From positions 1 to 64,000 of the forward strand of contig CAZFEC010000005.1 of assembly GCA_964517435.1 (NCBI GenBank): DNA of 64,000 nucleotides, given 5' to 3'. The notes below the pieces were generated by a model. That model ran no database searches and had not been told where the DNA came from. It saw only the letters and a list, made by a program, of their open reading frames with translations. A program made the translations under genes and the position numbers. Shown piece by piece: positions 35,978 through 45,268 of the stretch. Origin of the DNA: BS150m-G50 sp964517435 (GTDB taxonomy: Bacteria > CAIWAD01 > BS150m-G50). Positions within the stretch are counted from its first letter, which is position 1; every line of letters starts with the position of its first letter.

Positions 35978-37513
35978 ATGCTTTGTAAGGAGAGGGTGAA
36001 ACAGGCGGTATTCCTTTTGCCGATTCCGTTTCTAATTGTAACCGGTTGCGACCTGTTTGGTCCGACGGAAAACCGCATTCCGGTTATTTCAAGTGTTACT
36101 GCGGAACCGCAGCAGGTAGAGCGGGGCGGAACCTCCCTGCTCAACTGTGTTGCGACCGATCTGGACGGAGACGAGCTTGCCTTTGAATGGGACTGCTCCG
36201 AGAGCGGTGGTAGTTTCACCGGCGATACGGTCTCAGCGACCGGAACCGACGTGGAGTGGACCGCGCCCCTTATCCCCGGAGATTTCCACATCTCGGTGAC
36301 CGTCTCCGACGCTGACGCTTCCGTCAGTGACGGTGTCACGATAACTGTACTCGGGCCACCCACGGCGATATTCGTAGTGCAACCAACCGTAGGCAGCCTC
36401 GAAACCATATTTTCATTTGATGCCACAAGCTCCTACGACGCGGAGACACCGGCAGCCGATCTGGAAGTGCGCTGGGACTGGGAGGATGACGGAACCTTTG
36501 ATACCGATTGGACCACGACCAAGACGGCACAACACCAATATGACATCGCCGGCACAAAAATAATCAGGCTGGAGGTCCGGGATGAACACGCGCTAATCGA
36601 TGATGCAACCCGGGTGGTTATTGTCATCGGTGGCGGTACGGGTGAACTGATAGAGATACCGGGCGGCGTTTTCGTCATGGGGCAGGAGGGAGTGGCTACT
36701 CCGGAGCACGAAGTTACCCTGAACCATAACTTCCAGCTCGGTAGACATGAAGTGACCAACCAGCAATTTCTGGAAGCAGTGCAATGGGCTTACGATACCG
36801 GTCTGGTCACGGTTGACGACGATGCCGTCTGGGCTTACGGTGAAGAGCTCCTCGCGCTCAACAGCCCCAATAGCGAGTTTATCTTTGAAGGAGAAGTATT
36901 CAGTCTGCGTACAGCTCCCAACGATTTCGCCCAGCAGGCTTATCCGGAAGGTTATATCCCCGGATTCCACCCGGTGCTGGAAGTATCCTGGTACGGTACC
37001 GCCTGTTTTTGTGACTGGCTCAGCTTGATGGAGGATCTGGATCCTTTCTACACGGGTGAGTGGGATCAATCAGAGCAGCACGATCCATATGCCACGGCGG
37101 CTTATCGCCTGCCGACGGAGGCGGAGTGGGAGTACGCTGCCAGCTATGACGACGAACGCACCTACCCCTGGGGCGAGACGGCTCCTGACTGCGATTATGC
37201 CAATTACCGGTATGAAAGCTATTGTGTCGGCTGGACGGCGCCTGCAGGCAACTATCCCGCCGGTGCCGGTCAATTGGGTTTGATGGATATGGCTGGTAAT
37301 CTCAGGGAGTGGGTGGGGGACCGCTATGCCCCGTACGACAGCCTTGCGGTAACCGACCCCCTCGGCCCGGCAACCGGCGATTACCGAGTATCAAGAGGTG
37401 GCGACTGGGGCAGCAGCACCGAGTTCCTGCCCTGTGCAAAGCGTGTGTCTACTCTTCCCGGTATCATGAGCGGCGATCTCGGCTTCCGTATCTGCCGGAC
37501 GGCCAATCCCTGA
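35978..37513 (+). CDS. lipoprotein with PKD domains and an FGE-sulfatase (SUMF1-like) domain
   Basis: A lipobox (LIVTGC) is followed by two PKD-like domains (residues ~35-210) and then an FGE/SUMF1-type domain: ELIEIPGGVFVMGQEG, HEVTNQQFLEAVQWA, PVLEVSWYGTACFCDWLS, YRLPTEAEWEYAA, GNLREWVGDRY, VSRGGDWGS and GFRICR. True formylglycine-generating enzymes use a Cys pair; I see no clear pair here, so a binding or structural role (as in many such lipoproteins) is as likely as an oxidase. It follows its decayed paralogue by 221 bases. Confidence 0.88.
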   Translation: MLCKERVKQAVFLLPIPFLIVTGCDLFGPTENRIPVISSVTAEPQQVERGGTSLLNCVATDLDGDELAFEWDCSESGGSFTGDTVSATGTDVEWTAPLIPGDFHISVTVSDADASVSDGVTITVLGPPTAIFVVQPTVGSLETIFSFDATSSYDAETPAADLEVRWDWEDDGTFDTDWTTTKTAQHQYDIAGTKIIRLEVRDEHALIDDATRVVIVIGGGTGELIEIPGGVFVMGQEGVATPEHEVTLNHNFQLGRHEVTNQQFLEAVQWAYDTGLVTVDDDAVWAYGEELLALNSPNSEFIFEGEVFSLRTAPNDFAQQAYPEGYIPGFHPVLEVSWYGTACFCDWLSLMEDLDPFYTGEWDQSEQHDPYATAAYRLPTEAEWEYAASYDDERTYPWGETAPDCDYANYRYESYCVGWTAPAGNYPAGAGQLGLMDMAGNLREWVGDRYAPYDSLAVTDPLGPATGDYRVSRGGDWGSSTEFLPCAKRVSTLPGIMSGDLGFRICRTANP

Positions 37514-37762
37514 TCGGAATTGGCTTGGCAGTAGAGACAATCTCCCGCGGGAGACTTCTTCCCGACCGCCTCCCACATTGCATCTATACCACCTCCGGAG
37601 TTATCTTATTCAAACTTGGCAGTTAGAGTTATGCCTACTCAAAATGTCCATTTTCAACAAGCGTAGGGAGCATAACTTAATAGTATTTCCCAAGATGATA
37701 TGAACAACTCGGACAGTTTTGCTGGGAAATACTATACACCTTAGTTTCCCCGGAGGTTCCCT

Positions 37763-40700
37763 TTGCGTCCCAGCTCCATCATTGCCGTTCTGCTGCTGCT
37801 GGCGGCCGTCAGCAGCGCGCAGGTTCACACCACCTATCACTGGCACCTGCAGCAACCGATCTACTGGCCGGAGGTCAGCGAACTGAACAGCCTGACCTAC
37901 GAAAAAGCCTGGGAATCGATCCAGCATCGCGACCTCGGCTATCCCCATCCGCAGAACGATGTGGAGCAGATCTTCACGATCGCCGACCGGCAGGCGGCGT
38001 ACCAGTGGCGCCTGCGGGACGCCATTGCCGGCATGAGCGGCAACGACGCCGGCGCTCAGGTCAGCTACATGGGCTGCCTGGTGGAGAATGTCAGCAGTCT
38101 CGGCGATCACTCCTCCTACGGCTACAGCCCCGGCTGGAACGCCAGCAACCAGGAGGCGCGCGGCTGGCTCTCCAGCGGCGGGCGCCCGCGGATGGATATC
38201 GTCAACGTCACCTATCATCACTGTCTGGCGCCGCTGGTCGACGAGAACGCGCTACGCAAGGAGATCCAGCTCTATCAGGCCGCCTACGGAAGCACCTGGG
38301 GCGCCTGGCCTCCGCCTTCCACCGGCTTCTTCCCGTCGGAACTGGCCTTCAGCCCCCGCATCATCAAGGTGCTGGTCGAGGAGGGGATCGACTGGGTCTT
38401 CGTGCCGAACAACCACATCTCGCGCGCCTGCGAGAATTTCCCGCTGGTGATGGGCACCGGCGGTGAGAACTGCGATCCCCCGAACCGGGCCGATCAGCTT
38501 AATCCCTCCTCCGCGGACTGGTTTTCGCTTTACATCTCCCGCGGCTGCACGCCGACCAACGCCGTGCCTTTCGCTTACACACCCCACCGGGCGCGTCACA
38601 TCGATCCCGCCACCGGTACTTCCTACGACATCACCGTGATCCCGGTGGCTCAGGCGATGAGCTGGCAGGACGGATACCAGATGTACGGCACCCAGGACAT
38701 CGACCAGATCGCCTGGGCTTCCGATCCGGTGCACCCGATGCTGATCGCGCTGGCGCATGACGGCGACAACGCCTGGGGCGGCGGCTACTCCTACTACATG
38801 GAGAGCGTGCCCAGCTTTACCGCGCAGGCGCTGGCGCAGGGTTACTCCCCCAGCGTGGTGGCGGAGTACCTGGCCGACTTCCCGGTTGAACTCTCCGATG
38901 TGATACATATTGAGGACGGCGCCTGGGTCAACGCCGACGGCGACTTCGGCCATCCCGCCTTCATCAACTGGAACTGGCCGCTGGTGGGGCCGGGCGGCGA
39001 TTTCGACATCCCGAACGGCTGGGCGGAGGATGAGCGCAACTGGGCGGTGATCACCGCCGCGGAGAACCGGGTGGAGACCGCCGAACAGATCGCCGGCGGC
39101 GTGGACATCAACCACATTCTCGATCCAACGGCGGGGGGGGCCTCCGCCGCGGAACTGGCCTGGCACTTCTTCCTCCCCTCCCTGACCAGCGGCTACATGT
39201 ACTACGGCACCTCGCTCGATATGGAGGTCAAGGCGACCATCGCCTGCAACAATGCGGTGTATCACGCCGATCAAGTGATCGGCGACGGTTCCGCCGACCA
39301 GACGCCGCCCACGATCTGGCTGCCGCAGCAGCTGCCACACAATCCCGGCGCCACCGGCTTCGGACCGCTCTGGGGCTATCAGCAGGTGCAGCATGACCGC
39401 GATTTCTACGTCTGGACCTTCGTTTACGACGTCTCCGGCGTTACCGAAGTGAATTTCCGTTACCGTATCGATCTGGACGGCCAGAATCCGCTCGGCGACC
39501 AGACGAACGAGGTCTACGCCGACGGTCCCGGTGTCACCACCTGGCGCACCCTGCCGATGCAGGCGCGCGCCTTCCCGACCGGTAATGTCTACAACGATCC
39601 CGCTATCGACTTCTTCGAGCTGCCGCAATACATCGCGGATGAGTACTGGATCCATGTGAACGAACCGGAGCTGGTCGCGGAGGGAAATGTCCTGATCGAT
39701 TACTATGTCGAGGCGACCGACGGGCACAGCCAGGTCAAACGCTCCCCGCTGCGCCACACCTGGATCGGCGACGGCAGCGGCGGTCCCGGCCCCGGCGACG
39801 CCGTCACCTGGTATCCGGCGGAGCCGGAAGCGGGCGGCACCCTGACCATCGGTTACGATGTCATCGCCGGCGCGCTGCCGGACGAAACCAATCCGGTTTA
39901 CATTCACATCGGCCACAGCGGCTGGCAGGATATCATCTCCCCCGATCCGGTGATGACCTACAATCCGGACAGCAGCTGGTGGGAGTACACCTACGCCATC
40001 CCCGGGTGGGCGACTTCGGTCAACTTCGTCTTCAACGACGGCGCCGGCACCTGGGACAACAACAACGGACAGGACTGGTGGGTAACCGTCACCGGCGGCA
40101 GTTCACCCGGTTTTGAGATTGATGGCGAACTCGATCCGGAAGCGCAGCTCCTGGCCACCGTCGAGGGGCGTTCCCTCTGGGCGGCCGACACGGACGAGCT
40201 GCTCTACCTGGCGGCTTCTCCCGCGGCTGATTTCGGTACCGATCACTTCATCTTCGTCGCCGAGGAGGGAGGTGTCATGGCCGGCGCTCCCTGGGCCAAA
40301 GCGGGGCAGGTCATGACCTGGCTGGCCTTCATCGGCAACGAGGAGAGTAACGGCTGGTGCGGTTGGTTCGACACCGGCGGCGGCGTCTACAACCAGTCCG
40401 CCTGTGGGACGGTGCTGGAGGGAGTTATCGACATCGCGGCCGAGATCGGTTCGATGCCGGCCTCCGTTGAACTCGCACTGGGAGCCTGGCAGACAGCGGA
40501 CGGCGGCTTTCTGGTCGAACAGGTCCCGGTCGGTGACGGCGACCTCGATCTGGAACCGGCGGAATTCATCACCTATGCCTTCACCCCCCCGATTCCCGCG
40601 GCGGTGACCGGTCTGCAGGTGCAGATCCTGGGTGACGATTCGGTGCTGTTGACCTGGAACCCGGTCACCGAGTCGGTCGAAGGCCAGCCACTGACACCCG

Positions 40701-40855
40701 ACTGGTACGCGGTCTATTACCATACGGAACCTTTATTCACGCCGGCGACCGGAATCCTGCTGGGCACAATCCCCGACACCGGCTTCCTCCACGCGGAAGG
40801 CACCGGCGCCGGTGACCGCCTCTTCTACCTGGTGACCGCCTGCATGGCTGAGTAG
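37763..40855 (+). CDS. secreted GH57-like alpha-glucan hydrolase with starch-binding module
   Basis: A TTG start follows GGAGG by 6 bases and opens a signal peptide (IIAVLLLLAAVSSA). The catalytic region shows GH57 landmarks: YHWHLQQPIYWPE near the N-terminus, GFFPSELAFSPRIIKVL with the nucleophile-type Glu, and ALAHDGDNAWGG with the candidate acid Asp. Residues ~690-775 resemble a CBM25-type starch-binding domain (VYIHIGHSGWQDI, WWEYTYAIPGWATSVNFVFND). A further sandwich domain and a C-terminal FN3-like domain (WYAVYYHTEPLF, LFYLVTACMAE) follow; no NPFNP motif. GH57 enzymes act on alpha-glucans; the precise linkage is not predictable. Confidence 0.85.
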   Translation: MRPSSIIAVLLLLAAVSSAQVHTTYHWHLQQPIYWPEVSELNSLTYEKAWESIQHRDLGYPHPQNDVEQIFTIADRQAAYQWRLRDAIAGMSGNDAGAQVSYMGCLVENVSSLGDHSSYGYSPGWNASNQEARGWLSSGGRPRMDIVNVTYHHCLAPLVDENALRKEIQLYQAAYGSTWGAWPPPSTGFFPSELAFSPRIIKVLVEEGIDWVFVPNNHISRACENFPLVMGTGGENCDPPNRADQLNPSSADWFSLYISRGCTPTNAVPFAYTPHRARHIDPATGTSYDITVIPVAQAMSWQDGYQMYGTQDIDQIAWASDPVHPMLIALAHDGDNAWGGGYSYYMESVPSFTAQALAQGYSPSVVAEYLADFPVELSDVIHIEDGAWVNADGDFGHPAFINWNWPLVGPGGDFDIPNGWAEDERNWAVITAAENRVETAEQIAGGVDINHILDPTAGGASAAELAWHFFLPSLTSGYMYYGTSLDMEVKATIACNNAVYHADQVIGDGSADQTPPTIWLPQQLPHNPGATGFGPLWGYQQVQHDRDFYVWTFVYDVSGVTEVNFRYRIDLDGQNPLGDQTNEVYADGPGVTTWRTLPMQARAFPTGNVYNDPAIDFFELPQYIADEYWIHVNEPELVAEGNVLIDYYVEATDGHSQVKRSPLRHTWIGDGSGGPGPGDAVTWYPAEPEAGGTLTIGYDVIAGALPDETNPVYIHIGHSGWQDIISPDPVMTYNPDSSWWEYTYAIPGWATSVNFVFNDGAGTWDNNNGQDWWVTVTGGSSPGFEIDGELDPEAQLLATVEGRSLWAADTDELLYLAASPAADFGTDHFIFVAEEGGVMAGAPWAKAGQVMTWLAFIGNEESNGWCGWFDTGGGVYNQSACGTVLEGVIDIAAEIGSMPASVELALGAWQTADGGFLVEQVPVGDGDLDLEPAEFITYAFTPPIPAAVTGLQVQILGDDSVLLTWNPVTESVEGQPLTPDWYAVYYHTEPLFTPATGILLGTIPDTGFLHAEGTGAGDRLFYLVTACMAE

Positions 40856-41024
40856 TGGCAATCCATCCATTTCGACCGGACTGGACCGACGCGGAACCGA
40901 GCTTATCCGCAACCACTCTTTAGTTGTCGAATAGGCGCAAAGTCGCTTACTTAAAGAACTTACTCTTCCGCGTACGAGGGGTCCGGCAAGCAAATCACCG
41001 TACTGTCAAAGCATAGAGCGAACC

Positions 41025-44000
41025 ATGAAGCGCCTGTATCTTCTCACCGCCGTTATCTGGTTGACGACCAACGCCCTGGGGCTGGAATACCACTATGATG
41101 TCGCCGCTCCCTGGATTGGACCGGGAGGCGAGGTCAACAGCACCGGGATGTTCGCCGCCGGAGAGCCGGGGGCGCCCGCGGTGCCGGTCTATCCGGTGCG
41201 GGTGCTGCTGCCGGAAGGAACCGCCGCCCACCGCGTGACGATCACGTACGGCGAGCGGGTCGAACTGGGCAGTTACCTCCTGCCGCCGGTGCAACGCTCC
41301 TGGCCCATTTCGCAGTCGGATCGCGCCGTTATCACCGAACGGGATCCGCGCTTCTGGTCGCGATCGATCGAAATACCGGCGGCGGAACCGGCGCATGTTA
41401 GCACCCAGTACCTGGCCGGCTTTACCGTGCTGCTGGCGGAAGTGCACCCGATCCGCTACAACCCGGTTACGCGTCAGCTCAGCTACTACCCTGATTTCAC
41501 CCTGCAGGTGGAGACCGGGCCCGGGGACTGCCGCTATGCGCCCGCTCCCGATGCCGCCGCCCGCGTCGCAGGTCTGGTCGACAATCCGGAAACCCTGGCC
41601 GCTTACTCCAGTCGCGACACCCGCACTGAACCCTACGATTACCTCATAGTGACCGCCGCGGAGCTGGAGACGGAATTCCAGGTGCTGGCGGACTGGCGCA
41701 ACGGCCTCGGGATGCGGACTCAGATCCGGCTGATCGAGACGATCCTCCCGGAGTGGGACGGCGTCGATGATGCGGAGAAACTGCGTAACTTCCTGACCGC
41801 TGAGTACCAGGAAGCCGGCTTCCGGTTTCTGCTCCTGGGTGGCGATATCGAACATATTCCCTACCGGGAGCTGTTTTGCGACACCGGCTATCAATCCGAC
41901 GACCTGACGTCCGATCTCTACTTCGCCGGCCTGGACGGCACCTGGAACAACGACGGCGATCTTCGCTGGGGCGAGCAGGGCGAGGAGGATTGGCTCCAGG
42001 AGTTGGCGGTTGGACGCGCCAGCGTATCCACGACGGCCGAGGCGGCGAATTTCATCAACAAACAGATCGGTTATCAGCAGGCGCCGGTCATCGCCGATCT
42101 CACCGACTACCTGATGGTCGGCGAGCAGCTCGACGCCAATCCGACCTGGGGTGGAACCTGCAAGGATCAGATCCTCTTCGGTTCCAACGCGCACGGTATC
42201 GAAACCGCCGGACTGCCCTTCGACCTGAACACCGGTACTCTGTATGACCGCACATACTTCTGGCCCGTCTCCCAGCTGTTCAACCAGCTGGGTAACGGGA
42301 TCAACGTCACCAACCACCTGGGGCATTGCCTGCATGACTATCTGATGAAATTTCACAATGCCGATGTCACCACCGACAATCTTACCGCCGACGGTGTGGC
42401 GCACACCTTTCACATCGGCTATTCGCAGGGTTGCATCCCCGGTGCGTTTGAATACGACGATTGCATCGTCGAGTTGGTCACCAACCTTCCCACCGGCTAT
42501 GCCGCTTTCATCGCCAATTCCCGCTACGGCTGGTATCAACCGAGCGGCACCGGCGGCTCCTCGCAGCTCTTCGACCGCGAGTTTTTCGACGCCATGTTCG
42601 GGGAGGATATCGGCTGCATCGGCATCGCCCTGCGGGACAGCAAGGAGGACCTGGTCGCACAGTCGATAAATAACGGTTACATGCGCTGGGTCTACTACGA
42701 GCTGAACCTCTTCGGCGATCCGGCGCTCCATATCTGGTCGCGGCAACCGCAGGAGCTGGCCGCAGTGTATGAAGACGTCATCACTCTGGGCACCACCGAG
42801 CTGCCGGTTCAGGTTACGGCCGACGCCCAGCCGGTGGCCGGTCTGCTGGCCGCCGTCGTTCAGGACGGTGTTTACTGCGGAGCGGCCTATACCGACGCGG
42901 AGGGCGCGGCGCTGATCACGTTCGATCCGCCGCTGCTGATACACGGCGACTACGAGCTGGTGATCTCCGGCTGGAATTGCCTGCCGACTTCCTTCCCGCT
43001 GACGGTAGCCCCGCCCGACGGACCCTTCCTCGCCCTGACCGGATTCGAGATCGCCGATCCGACCGGGAACGGCAACCAGCTGCCGGAAGCGGGCGAGGAG
43101 CTGGAGCTGACCATCACCCTGACCAATGTCGGCAGCGAAACGGCCACGAATGTCAACGCCCTGCTCAGCTGCGAATCGGAATACATCGAAGTCTCGCTGG
43201 CGGCGGTTACGCTGGCGGACCTGGAACCGGGAGTAGAGGCGGCCGCCGATCTGCCGTTCGAACTCAGCATCGCGATCAACGCGCCGGATCTGACGGAGAC
43301 CGAATGCGGCCTGACCATGTGGTGTGACGACGGCGCCTGGACCACGACCATACCGCTCACCCTGCACGCCGCGGTCCCGGAGATCACAGCGCTGGTCGTG
43401 GCGGATGGCGAAGACGGCGTTCTGGCACCCGGTGAGACCGCCTGGATCGAAATATCGCTGGCCAACTTCGGCAGCGGGGAAGCGGACGACCTGGCCGCGC
43501 TGCTGGTGACCGAGGACCCGGGCATCACCATCGATGTCGCCGCCGACAGCCTGCAGTCACTCCCGCCCGGCAGTGAGGAGATCCTTTCGTTCCTGGTGAC
43601 CGCGGACGCCGGGATCGAACCGGGCACCGGCGCTCTGCTCACGCTGCAGCTGACCGCGTTCCCCGGCCTGGCGGCGGAGCTGCCGTTCGGCCTGGTCGTC
43701 GGTGAGCGACGGGAGGGATTTGAATCGGGCGACTTCTCGGCTTACGGCTGGACCAGCAGCGGCGACGCCTACTGGTCGGTGGTGGAGGAGAATCCCGCCG
43801 AGGGCGACTACTGCGCCCGTTCCGGCGCTATCGCCAACAACCAGTCCACACATCTGGTACTGGAGCAGTTCGTGCCGGTGCCGGGTGTTATCAGTTTCCA
43901 GTTCCGGGTTTCATCGCAGCAGGAGGCGGACTACCTGCGTTTCCGGTTGAACGGGGAGCTGCTGGGCGAGTGGTCCGGCGAAACCGATTGGACGACCGCG

Positions 44001-45257
44001 GTGTTCGATATCCCGGCCGGCTGGCATGTCTTCACCTGGAGCTTCGAGAAGAACCACAGCAGCTGGGGCGGCGAGGATTGCGCCTGGCTCGATGTCATCA
44101 TCTTTCCCCCCTGCGGACAGGCCCTGCCGCCGACAGTACAGTTCGATCCCACCGCTATCGAGCTGGCGGTCGACAATGGTGAAACGGCGGACGCCCAGCT
44201 GGTGATCGGCAACGGCGGTGACGAACCGCTCGAGTTCACGCTTCACTTCGGCGAGCAGACCCGCGATTTCAGCGACGACATGGAAAACGGCGAAAACGGC
44301 TGGACGCACACCGGTTCCTGGGATCCCTGGCACCTGTCGGTCCACCGCAGCCACTCCCCAGACCACGCCTGGTATGTCGGCCTGGAGGATGAATGGCACT
44401 ACGACGACGACCGCTACTGTCGTCTGATAACGCCGTCGTTCCTGACGCCCAACGACGCCGAGCTGAAGTTCTGGCACTGGTGCGCGATGGAAGCGGTCGG
44501 CTACGATGCGTACGACGCCGGCCGCGTGGAGATCTCCGTCAACGGAGGCGACTGGCAGCTGATAGAACCGGTGGGAGGCTACACTTACTGCGTCGCTGAA
44601 GATGGAGACATTCCCTTCCTGCCCGGCACCCCCTGTTTCTCCGGCTTTTTCGACTGGGAGGAAGCGGTCTTCGATCTCGCTTCCTGGGCCGGCAACAACC
44701 TGCGGGTCAGTTTCCTCTTCGCGAGCGACGCCGAACTCAACTTCGAAGGCTGGTATATCGACGACCTCTCCGTGACCAGCAGCGCCCCGGACTGGATCTC
44801 GTACCAGCCCGGCTCCGGCCGTCTGTTGCACGACGAGAATGCGACGATTTTCCTGCAGCTGGACGGTACCGCCTATTACGACACGTTGCTGACCGGCTCT
44901 CTCGTGATACACTCCAACGATCCGGACAATCCGGAGGCCTGCGTACCGATCAGTTTCGAGGTCGGACTGGAGACGGTGGAGACGCAGCTGCCGACCGCTT
45001 TTCGGCTGGATCAGAACTATCCCAATCCGTTCAATCCCGCTACCCGCATCCGCTTCTGCCTGCCCCGCAGCGACCAGGTCCGGCTGGAGGTGTTCGACCT
45101 GCAGGGCCGGTTGATGCGCTGCCTGGTCAATGAGATGTTGCCGGCGGGCGAGCAGGAGGTGGTGTTCGACGCGGCGGGACTCTCGGCGGGCGTTTACTTC
45201 TATCGCCTGGAGACCTCCGAAGAGACAGCTACCAGGAAGATGTTGTTGGTAAAATGA
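41025..45257 (+). CDS. gingipain-type C25 cysteine peptidase with T9SS domain (second paralogue)
   Basis: Same layout as the 17752 gene: signal peptide, propeptide-like region, C25 domain with His434 in NHLGHC (or His431) and Cys470 in YSQGCIPGAF, Ig-like and CARDB-like domains, a FESGDFSAYGW lectin-like module, then only one FSDDME...GWYIDD unit, and a final NYPNPFNPATRIRF sorting domain. The length difference (1410 versus 1703) equals one ~290-residue unit. The two catalytic domains are clearly homologous and likely arose by gene duplication. Gingipains cleave after Arg or Lys; specificity here cannot be read from sequence by eye. Confidence 0.93.
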   Translation: MKRLYLLTAVIWLTTNALGLEYHYDVAAPWIGPGGEVNSTGMFAAGEPGAPAVPVYPVRVLLPEGTAAHRVTITYGERVELGSYLLPPVQRSWPISQSDRAVITERDPRFWSRSIEIPAAEPAHVSTQYLAGFTVLLAEVHPIRYNPVTRQLSYYPDFTLQVETGPGDCRYAPAPDAAARVAGLVDNPETLAAYSSRDTRTEPYDYLIVTAAELETEFQVLADWRNGLGMRTQIRLIETILPEWDGVDDAEKLRNFLTAEYQEAGFRFLLLGGDIEHIPYRELFCDTGYQSDDLTSDLYFAGLDGTWNNDGDLRWGEQGEEDWLQELAVGRASVSTTAEAANFINKQIGYQQAPVIADLTDYLMVGEQLDANPTWGGTCKDQILFGSNAHGIETAGLPFDLNTGTLYDRTYFWPVSQLFNQLGNGINVTNHLGHCLHDYLMKFHNADVTTDNLTADGVAHTFHIGYSQGCIPGAFEYDDCIVELVTNLPTGYAAFIANSRYGWYQPSGTGGSSQLFDREFFDAMFGEDIGCIGIALRDSKEDLVAQSINNGYMRWVYYELNLFGDPALHIWSRQPQELAAVYEDVITLGTTELPVQVTADAQPVAGLLAAVVQDGVYCGAAYTDAEGAALITFDPPLLIHGDYELVISGWNCLPTSFPLTVAPPDGPFLALTGFEIADPTGNGNQLPEAGEELELTITLTNVGSETATNVNALLSCESEYIEVSLAAVTLADLEPGVEAAADLPFELSIAINAPDLTETECGLTMWCDDGAWTTTIPLTLHAAVPEITALVVADGEDGVLAPGETAWIEISLANFGSGEADDLAALLVTEDPGITIDVAADSLQSLPPGSEEILSFLVTADAGIEPGTGALLTLQLTAFPGLAAELPFGLVVGERREGFESGDFSAYGWTSSGDAYWSVVEENPAEGDYCARSGAIANNQSTHLVLEQFVPVPGVISFQFRVSSQQEADYLRFRLNGELLGEWSGETDWTTAVFDIPAGWHVFTWSFEKNHSSWGGEDCAWLDVIIFPPCGQALPPTVQFDPTAIELAVDNGETADAQLVIGNGGDEPLEFTLHFGEQTRDFSDDMENGENGWTHTGSWDPWHLSVHRSHSPDHAWYVGLEDEWHYDDDRYCRLITPSFLTPNDAELKFWHWCAMEAVGYDAYDAGRVEISVNGGDWQLIEPVGGYTYCVAEDGDIPFLPGTPCFSGFFDWEEAVFDLASWAGNNLRVSFLFASDAELNFEGWYIDDLSVTSSAPDWISYQPGSGRLLHDENATIFLQLDGTAYYDTLLTGSLVIHSNDPDNPEACVPISFEVGLETVETQLPTAFRLDQNYPNPFNPATRIRFCLPRSDQVRLEVFDLQGRLMRCLVNEMLPAGEQEVVFDAAGLSAGVYFYRLETSEETATRKMLLVK

Positions 45258-45268
45258 TGGCCTAACCG

